Origin: Capillidium heterosporum
Taxonomy: Eukaryota > Entomophthoromycota > Entomophthoromycetes > Entomophthorales > Capillidiaceae
Length of the DNA: 64,000 nt
Direction: 5' to 3'
NCBI GenBank assembly: GCA_016630905.1
Contig: WBMQ01000001.1
Location: forward strand, 2,542,001-2,606,000
The position numbers and the translations under genes are program-made. The notes under the pieces are model-generated. The model searched no databases, had not been told where the DNA came from, and worked only from the letters and a program-made list of their open reading frames with translations. Of this stretch, positions 56,203 through 64,000 are shown one piece after another; the stretch's first letter is position 1; each line of letters opens with the position of its first letter.

Positions 56203-57388
56203 CCAACTAGCGGAATGATTTAAAGTTTAGCGTAGTGAGCTCCACTTTCTATTGTTTAATATTATAATACTAGATACCTCTTCCTTGATGACCTATACCT
56301 TCGAAGCTCTTTGTTGTTACATTTTTAACGATTCCTTTTAGACAATCAATAAACCATTTCAAGTGGCTCTTTAGGCTAATTTTCAAATATATATACATTG
56401 TTAATTGTTTGGTTTAATTATTTTGACTACCAATGCTTTAAAATTTTGCCTTCCATTAACTAGATTATATATGGCACTAATAAACCATCACAACATATGT
56501 GTAAAATAATAATTAATATTTATAATTTAGAAATAGAATGTGAATGATCGTACATTCAATCTACATTAGGTATATATAACTGCTTCAAAATGGTGATGTT
56601 GCCAGCTATACCACAAACGATATATTGTATTTTATAAAGTATATGAAATTCAAGCTATATTGTAAGCTATATCTCATATTTGTAGTAATAAAGTATATAT
56701 ATGTTGTAAAAGAATAACTTTATCAGATTCCTAAGCTTTATACTAATAAAGTTTTTGGTGAAATTATCAATACTGATATATGGATAAGATATAGGACTCT
56801 TAAATTTTAGAGGGGATGATAGTTATGAAGGTAGGTTGTTTTAGTATAGCTAGTAAAAGATATTCTAAATAAAAATGTTAGTACTGACCTTAATATTTAA
56901 GGCAAGCGTCCTACTTTTTACTTAGGACAACAAAGAGATTATATATATGAAGGTTTATTATCTAAGAATTAAGTAGAGTTAGGAAAAGGGAAGTATATGT
57001 TAAATAATATGTAGATATAAAAGCTGAGTTTATTTGGTGGTAATTGGAAAAAAGGTTTAAATCCTAGTACTTTAAGGTGTATATCACATTCCTTTAATAT
57101 TTTTTATTTGAAAGTCATTTACTTATAATAAAATGCTATGCTGGCTTTATAGTAATAAATGATAACCAAGCTACTTTATAATAGTGTAGTTTAATTACGA
57201 TAGCATTAGTATCATATACATATCTACTTATACAAACATAACTTATGAAAATAACAATTTATAATATCTATAATAATAAAAACAAATTGAAAGCATATAG
57301 AAGCAGTAGCAAAAGTAATTGGGCAAAGAAATGTAGACTATCGCCCGCCTTTAATCTAATTCAAAAGAGATGTACCAATCCTAAAGAT
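56203..57388. other. Convergent intergenic region, nothing recognised
   Basis: Very AT-rich 3' flank between the ceramide synthase (plus) and RPN10 (minus). Confidence 0.5.
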
Positions 57389-58667
57389 TTATTCCTTCTT
57401 GGCCTCGTCGTCCTTGTTATCCTTAGGTTTATCCCCCTGGTTCAACAGCTGCAAGGCCTCTTGGAACTTAGGGTCCGACGTGTTGACTCCAGGTAGACCT
57501 TCGAACGCCTCTAAACCAATTTCGGCATTGGATTCTTCAACCTAAAGACAAAGGGTTAAACAATTTTAGTCCATACTACTTAAGAATTAAATCTTTACCT
57601 GCTCAGCATTAGCCTCCTGCTTAGACATCGCTATAGCACGTTTCAGCTCCTCTTCTTCGTCCATCTCCTACGAAAACATACGTTAACTAAAATCTGCATG
57701 ACTGATACTTACGACAAAAGCTGGGGGAATTGAAGTGGAGGCTTCGGGTTGACCTTGTCCGCGTTGACGGGCCTGTTCTTCTTCCAAAGATAGACGCAAG
57801 GCCTAGTTATTTGATTTAGTAGTTGTAATCGTAAAATAGTTACCATAGCTAATTCGGGCTCCAAGTTAGGATCGACACCGAACTCAAAGTCGTTGTCACG
57901 ACTGAAACCTAAACCGGAAGGTACGCCATCTTCCGATCCAATGATAGGTGAGGAAATAACCGAATCACTCAAAAGAGTTGGTCCAAGAGGGACAGTAACC
58001 AAGTTGCTTGAATTAAGTTTTAGTATGGATTGTAAAAAATAAAGTACCTGTTCTGATTGGAGTTGACCGCTTCGTTGAAAGCAACCAATTTAGGTTCGTT
58101 CTGGTCGACCTCACCAAAGGATATGATATCGACAGCAACGTTGTTCTTTTTCATCTTCTTGGCTAACTTCACCAACTCCTTCTCGCCTTCGAAGATGGGG
58201 GAGCCAACGAAGACAATTATACGTTGGCGTTGATTCTTATTTTGGCGATGCTTCAAGGCCAACTAAAAAGGTTGGTACTTGCATATAAAAGAGCTTTACC
58301 TGAGCAATCTGAATAGCAGTTACTAGTTGGTTGTTACCGCCGATGGTGACGTTATGTAAAGCATTTAAAACTTTCCCTTGATCGGTTGTCAAGTTCGTCA
58401 AAACTTCTGGTCTAAAAACAAATGTTTAATTTCATTGCCTTCGATATAAAGTACCCTTTCTTAGCCATGGTCATTATACCAACTGTACTTTCGGGATTGG
58501 AACCGGTTTTGGAGCGAAATAAAATGTTGGAGGTATCGAACTGGCACTCTAATCTACTAGGCTGATAATCCATATTTCTCATCCATTCGGAATTATCGAT
58601 GCTTTGAAAAACTATTAGTACCTCGAAAAATAAAGGTATACATTATCATTGTCGCTTCTAAACCCAT
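57389..58667 (-). CDS. RPN10: 26S proteasome ubiquitin receptor Rpn10
   Basis: Eight exons (58667-58642, 58601-58455, 58411-58300, 58262-58048, 58006-57844, 57802-57713, 57667-57599, 57541-57389) give 324 residues. The von Willebrand A domain fills the first 190 residues: [20 protein letters not shown], then [20 protein letters not shown] and [21 protein letters not shown] ubiquitin-interacting motif follows at about 225-245, [15 protein letters not shown], split by the intron at 57803-57843. A second, weaker UIM-like segment is [20 protein letters not shown]. The subunit sits at the base-lid junction of the 19S particle and captures ubiquitinated substrates. The first exon is only 26 nt but is fixed by the conserved N-terminus. 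It is divergent from the 20S alpha1 gene. Confidence 0.95.
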
Positions 58668-58998
58668 TTTGAAATAAATTTATCCTTGGTTTTAAAACTT
58701 GAGTAGGTCCTTGAGGCTGTATAAGTACAAATTTGTTGAAAGTCTTTACTTGGTGTAAGGTTAGCTGTAATTTCAGGTAAGTAAAAGTCCACTTGAAACG
58801 GACACAAATAAGCTGATAGGAGGGCAACGTAAGCTTTAGAATTTGAAGTTCAACTGCTGGAAACTAAACTTCCTAAGCCAAATTTTCAGTACCACCAATC
58901 AATTGAGTAAATTTTCGATATTTGGGATACGTAAGCTCAACTTTCCCATACAAAAGCTTTGTAGAACTCAGTTTTCTCAACAAAAGAACAATATCCAT
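58668..58998. promoter_or_regulatory. Divergent promoter shared by two proteasome genes
   Basis: 331 bp separate the start codons of RPN10 (minus) and the alpha1 subunit (plus), so one region must serve both and could match the supply of 19S and 20S parts. No exact match to the yeast Rpn4/PACE site GGTGGCAAA was seen; the nearest resemblance is GGAGGGCAAC near 58822. Co-regulation is inferred from layout. Confidence 0.5.
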
Positions 58999-59995
58999 AT
59001 GAGCCAATCTGCCTGGTTACGATAGACACATCACTATATTTTCACCTGAAGGTCGACTTTACCAAGTTGGTAGGCATTTTAAACTAGCTTTACTTCAACT
59101 TTATATTAAGAGCCAATTGAATAACAACTTTCTATGTAGAGTACGCCTTCAAAGCTATTGCCAACTCGGGCAACACCTCAGTAGCCATCCGTGGAGAAAC
59201 TAGTGCTGTGGTAGTCACTCAACGTAAAGTTCCTGTACGTCGAATTTATACATATTTACTTTTGTCAATTTTTAATCTATGCTAATTTTATTTTAGGATA
59301 AGCTTTTGGATGCTAGCTCAGTCACCCATCTATTTGCCATAACTTCAAAAATTGGATGTGTTATGACGGGCCGTATCGGTAAATTATTTTTGTGTATTGG
59401 TTATTTAGTATTCTTGTTAGCTGATGCTAGAGCTCAAATTGTTGAAGCACGTCAAGAAGCTGCTCAGTTCCGCTACAAATTTGGTTACGACATAACCCCT
59501 GATTTATTAGCAAAGCGTATCGCCTAATCGTAACCAAGTATTTACGCAGCATGCTTATATGCGTCCTTTGGGAGTATGTAAGTACCTTTTTATTAGCTAG
59601 TTTTGTATTCTAATTTTAATAGCCATGATGCTTATTGGTATCGACGATGAGTTTGGTCCCTAAAGTTTACAAGGTGGATCCTGCCGGTTATTACGTCTCC
59701 TACGTCGCCTCTGGTGCTGGTGCTAAACAACAGGAAGTTATCAACTACTTGGAGAAGAAGATGAAAAACAAAGCTAAGCTTGATGTAGAACAAACGATTG
59801 AGGTAAATTGTTATCGAAAATTTTTAAACTTACAATGAGCAGTTGGCTATAAATACTTTGTCATCGGTTCTAGCTGTCGACTTCAAGCCTGGAGAGATCG
59901 AAATTGGAATTGTTACTCAAGATAACCCCAAGTTTACCGTATTGAACGAAGAACAGATCGCTGAACACCTTCAACGTATGGTTGAAAACGACTAA
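58999..59995 (+). CDS. SCL1: 20S proteasome alpha1 subunit, intact only with three +1 frameshifts
   Basis: Six exons (58999-59069, 59140-59234, 59297-59378, 59421-59577, 59623-59802, 59843-59995) give 244 residues, the normal length of PSMA6/Scl1, if three single T bases are not read: T59014 after GCC, T59525 after GCC and T59661 after CCC. Without that, reading stops within a few codons of each site (TAG, TAA, TAA). Everything else is intact: the alpha signature [89 protein letters not shown] and [11 protein letters not shown]. All five introns have GT-AG ends. The subunit forms the outer ring of the 20S core and is essential in yeast. Options are programmed +1 frameshifting, sequence error or a very young pseudogene. 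Confidence 0.9.
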
Positions 59996-60708
59996 ACTTT
60001 TTGGGATAAAGTTTGTCGATACCTTTTAATAGTAGTAAAGGCTTAAAGTATAAACACTTGGTTCATTTTTAGAGATGGGTGTTTCATTGGTGTTCTATAT
60101 TTGAATGGTGTATCAGTATCTTAAAATTTGCTACATCCTTAGTAACTTTATTTCCCAGTATTTACATTAGTTGATATGCAAAAGTTAACTATCTATAACT
60201 TTTCAAAGGTGCACAAATTTGAAAAGCATCAACTATAATAAGCCTTTCTAAGTTCATTGTAGCTATAGTTTTAGTCAATGTATGGACAAATATTATCCAT
60301 TTCTGGATAAATATGTGTTTGTATAGTTGTAAAAGGTATATGCATCCATCTATTTAACCTTGCTATAAATAGCAGCATCTTTGGTTCATCAATAAACCTC
60401 TAGATTTTCCAAAGCATTAGGTCCCTAGTTGATGTTTATCTCTATTATTTGAGCTATCCTTTGCACATGTTTTGAAATAGAACACAGTAAAGGTGGTCAT
60501 ATCGTGATTATATTTAAGTTGGGGAATATCAAAGATGAAAGCCGATATATATATAAAATAACACTTGCGTATTAAAGCAATTTGCTGTTGCCCCAACTTA
60601 GATTCGTCAATTTGTAAAGTTTTTAACCTGGTCCAATTTTACTACACATGTCCGTATCTCAAAGTATACCGTAATCAGCCCACCTTTGCTTTGTCGATCC
60701 AATACTAT
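59996..60708. other. Intergenic, nothing recognised
   Basis: 3' flank of the alpha1 gene, AT-rich. Confidence 0.5.
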
Positions 60709-60897
60709 TTATAATTCTTTGCTTTCAAGACTTGTCATCAGGCCCTCGTTGAATATCCCTTTAACTTTCAACTTATAACCCACTTTGATGTAAGCCTCCA
60801 CCAACTCTAAGTAGATAATCCCAAACTCTTGTATCTCCAATTTGAGCTTACCGTTGTAAAACTGCTCCACAGCATCTTTTTGTATTGTACATTTCAT
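60709..60897 (-). CDS. Short hypothetical protein
   Basis: A 62-codon ORF, MKCTIQKDAVEQFYNGKLKL and then EIQEFGIIYLELVEAYIKVG, whose codon use (many GAG, AAG, TTG) is like that of the real genes here. The alternation of hydrophobic and charged residues suggests a small folded domain. It has no recognised family, and it may be an exon of a larger gene or a relic. Confidence 0.35.
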   Translation of the reverse strand: MKCTIQKDAVEQFYNGKLKLEIQEFGIIYLELVEAYIKVGYKLKVKGIFNEGLMTSLESKEL

Positions 60898-61906
60898 TTC
60901 ATTAGATGCTAATAGCAGGTTTAAACTTTACTATAAAAGTACTAGGCTGAAATCTTTATATTATATTCAGCAACCGCTTTTAAAAGCTTTACTTTTTGAA
61001 GGACCTGACTCGTTTCATAGCTCTAATTTTGACATATCACCTCCAAGCTGCATTTAATTTGTTCCAACTTTTTGGACAGCTTTATGTTAACTTCTCAATA
61101 TATACTGGGCCTTCTAGCTTGGAACACAAGGAGGTGTATGTGTCCTTACTTTAAATAGTATTTGTAAGAGGAACCGGTTCTGAAAGTGAAGTATAAAATA
61201 GGTTTAGTAAACAAAATGTATAAATTTAGTAGCAACTTGAATGCCAAATGTGGTTCTACATTTATCATAATAACGTACATTATATGTTGCTATAGTGTAC
61301 AATAATTAAGCTTTGTATATTTGTAATGTCCCTTGTATGCATATGAATTAAAACTCTCCTTTAAATATCCTTTATAACAACTAGGTAAGCCTGCTCTGTG
61401 CAACCCTATCCTATAGTGCATTTTTAATCCAAAAGCTGTAATTTTCCAAAGGCAATCCAATAACATTCCAAATTAATTGTGCTGTAATCTCGACATCTAA
61501 ACTTTGTTACATGCATCTAATATGGAATTTATGACGGAGATTTTGCATATCTCCTTATACTCTCCACCAAATTGGTCATGAAGCATTCTCACGAAACTAA
61601 TTTAGTCTATTGTGCTCACTTTTGCTTAAAATAGTCCAATTTCCATTACCACTGCCATCTGAATGGATATTTCCTTCAGTTCATACCTTTGTAAATAACC
61701 TTTAATTTCCAATACCATCCAGTTCAGGTCACGCTGTATTTTAGACTTTCCAACCACTAAAACCACCAAAACTTGCAATACCGGAGTGCACTTACAAATA
61801 CCTACATATTAGATTTTAAATAGAAGTTTGTAAAGGGCCAACCCAAGCGAAATTAACTTCCAACTTGCAGCTTCACCACTATTATTGTTAAAATTTAATT
61901 TTATAT
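60898..61906. other. Intergenic, nothing recognised
   Basis: AT-rich 5' flank of the Ras exchange factor gene. No coding-like stretch or repeat was identified. Confidence 0.45.
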
Positions 61907-64000
61907 ATGGGAATGATGAAGGACAATGCTGCCTTCAAGAGGCGCAATCGAACCATTTCCATAATCGAGGCCAAGGTCGACCCCGACTACAACCTCAACC
62001 AGATGGATCAAGTTGTCGACTTCCAATTCAACCAGGAACAAGCCCCGAAACCAAGAGTACTTGAATCATCGATACTTATTTTTAACATTGCTTTAGCAAA
62101 TCGGTAGGAACCAGCTGAACAACCCAACCGCACGATTTTCTATACTCAGACACAGCTACTTTCCAACCAAGGATAACGAATTTAATTTGGAAGCTTTACC
62201 GGAAGATTCCTTACAACCTGAAGTAAGTTTACCTTTTAATTTAAATAACTTTGAGATATTTCTTCTATAGCTGCTTTAAATATATTTACGTTTCTTTTTA
62301 ATCTAGAAGAGCTCAACTGCTTCGAAACGGAAAAGTCGACATAGGGTAAGCAGGAACCAGCTTTTTAGCGACAACTTTGAGGACCTGTCGGTACTCTACT
62401 CGGACGATTCAGTCCCCGAGTTCAGCTACCCCCCTTGCCTAATTTTATACCTAACAGAGCGATACGGCAGCCAGGGGAAATCAAAGTCGGCGTTCAACCA
62501 AACGTTACCCTTAGCGTGGAGTGCATTATGTCTGAAGGTAGTGGCGATTTTCTCTGAAATAAGATTAGCTGTCTTCCATAGGCATTCCCACAAATACTTA
62601 ACATCATCCACGAGATCGTAGTTCTGACTACACGACTACTAACTGTAATACCATACAGTTCCCAGGACGGCAGAGTTTTACTTCAGCAGGGGAAGTTGGT
62701 GGTGGATAATTTATCCCGGTTGATTATTGAGCTTTTTGAGGCGAGCGGAACCTGGTCTTCGATGAATGACAACTGCTTTGACTTGAACTTCTGCCAACTT
62801 TCGATAGCCAACTCATTAACTACGATCAAGGACTTCATGCAAGTAGCTCAGCTTCACGCCCATCCCTTCAACGTCGGTGCCTTGTCGAGCCCCTACCGAC
62901 CTCTACTTTTGGAGTTGCATAGGCTGGCTAGCCTTACCGATTTTAAGTACATTTTACGAATGGATTACCTGGTTGCCAAGATTTTAAAAAGTAGCAGTAT
63001 CTTGCGTGATAAGTTGATGCAAATACCCAATCTAATTAATAACACTGACACAAGTTTCGAATCAGATGGATACTCCAATGAAAGTTCGACGACGTTCTGT
63101 TCCTCATTCCTAGATGAACTACTTGGAGATGTTGCAGCACATGTTACCAACGTAGGCCACTTTTTGTCTATGTTAAGGTGGGTTCTGATGACACCACAGG
63201 ATGCTCCAGCATCGCCGTCAGTAGTCATTCTTCATCATCTCTATTCAACAGTCAAGGAGTTAATTGAGTGGGCCCAGTTTTGCACGCAGAATCTGACGCC
63301 GCATCTATTAGAGACCATAGCATCCAATAGCAACCAATACGTGATTGACTTCAGCCCCTTCTTTGAAGCCGAGGACTTGTGTAAATTATGTTTACTAAAT
63401 TTGGTCGAGATAAAGGAGCCGGGTCATATGGAGGAACTGTCACCTTTGTTCCCGACAATTTCGGAGGTTGCTTTAAGCGTATCAAAGGATGGAGCGTCCT
63501 GTGCAGCAAGTGAACCACCTTCTGTCCATAGGGTTCTGATGGAACTGTGCGTTGTGTATTCGATACGAACCAATATGGCCGTCACCTTTTATAAATTAAG
63601 CGAGAAATTCCATCTGGAGGGCTATCAATTGAACCACTCGCGACCCAGATTCGAGCTCATCGACCAGAATCCTAATCTAAATTTCGGCTTAAAGAGCGCA
63701 CCTATAAGCTTCCTATCAGATGCTGCCACCGTCATTTTCAACCCCGACGGCTCCAATAGGGTCAAGATGGCGACCTGGAAGGGATTGATTGAGCTGGTTG
63801 CACCAAAGTATAGGGCCATTGACTCCACATTTATCCGTATCTTCTTTTTGAGTTTTAGGGCCTTTGCAACACCACTGCAGCTTTTTTATGCTTTGGTTGA
63901 CAAGTACGAGGAGACGGGAGACCTTACTCCTGCACCTGTTAATATCCGACTCTCCAACGCTTTTATCAGTTGGTTGGAACTATACTTCTTTAAAGATGAT
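61907..64000 (+). CDS. Ras guanine-nucleotide exchange factor, 5' part (cut by window end)
   Basis: Four exons (61907-62056, 62097-62222, 62307-62537, 62582 to beyond 64000) are open to the window end, giving 617 codons so far. The RasGEF N-terminal module is recognisable near 63715-63915: LSDAATVIFNP, then KMATWKGLIELVAPKYRAID and STFIRIFFLSFRAFATPLQL with FYALVDKYEE, the pattern of the Cdc25/Sos family. The long part before it is alpha-helical-looking with no named domain; the N-terminus is basic and polar (AFKRRNRTISIIEAKVDPDY). The catalytic CDC25 domain should lie past the window. Such factors switch Ras-type GTPases on, in fungi mostly for nutrient signalling, polarity or mating; which one cannot be said. 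The start at 61907 is supported by the in-phase splice at 62056, although an ATG two codons later is also possible. Confidence 0.88.

Noticed and set aside
59523-59530. TAA at 59525 taken as the natural end of the alpha1 protein
   Set aside because: The next base frame continues the conserved family sequence ([10 protein letters not shown] and the whole C-terminal half) with correct introns, so a short protein is not the sensible reading.
1-64000. CRISPR arrays or bacterial-style operons
   Set aside because: No regularly spaced direct repeats were seen, and the introns and gene content are eukaryotic.

Overview
The window looks like nuclear DNA of an AT-rich, intron-dense fungus. A Zn2Cys6 transcription factor, a Pho80/Pcl-type cyclin, a Ptc7-type phosphatase and a LAG1-type ceramide synthase point to fungi. 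About 30 spliceosomal introns can be placed by joining conserved protein segments; nearly all are 36-70 nt, begin GTA and end AG, often with a CTAAC or CTAAT branch-like motif near the 3' end. The F-box/LRR gene family with many relics recalls AT-rich early-diverging fungi such as Conidiobolus, but that is an inference and no species can be named.

Layout. 1-9.7 kb: gene-poor DNA with LRR relics, a PHO13-like phosphatase (5 exons, minus), a spliced gene that may encode an Stn1-like protein, and a stand-alone helix-turn-helix ORF related to transposase DNA-binding regions. 10.1-19.6 kb: a giant inverted duplication with arms of about 4.57 kb around a 277-bp spacer, each arm carrying the same intact MDR oxidoreductase gene of the leukotriene B4 dehydrogenase / prostaglandin reductase (alkenal reductase) type. 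19.6-31 kb: degenerate repeats, then three more minus-strand copies of that oxidoreductase (one intact, one decayed, one with a single +1 frameshift), bracketed by a second inverted repeat of 581 bp. 31.5-44 kb: a Pcl cyclin, a further intact oxidoreductase, a dead F-box/LRR gene beside an intact LRR gene, a UXT prefoldin homologue and PTC7. 44.6-51.4 kb: a short-chain dehydrogenase, a Zn2Cys6 regulator and the TFIIH helicase XPB/SSL2. 52.8-64 kb: a secreted M28 aminopeptidase, a ceramide synthase, a divergent pair of proteasome genes (RPN10 and the 20S alpha1 subunit), a short hypothetical ORF and the 5' part of a Ras guanine-nucleotide exchange factor cut by the window edge.

Two things stand out. 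First, the proteasome alpha1 gene is intact in length, introns and conserved sequence only if three single T bases are skipped, each directly after an NCC codon (GCC-T, GCC-T, CCC-T); an oxidoreductase copy has one similar extra T after a CAC codon. This resembles +1 ribosomal frameshift sites such as the antizyme UCC-U site, or else a systematic sequence error. Second, the oxidoreductase family has expanded by both dispersed/tandem and palindromic duplication, and three of its promoters share a TGTC(G/A)AC motif next to a TATA box.
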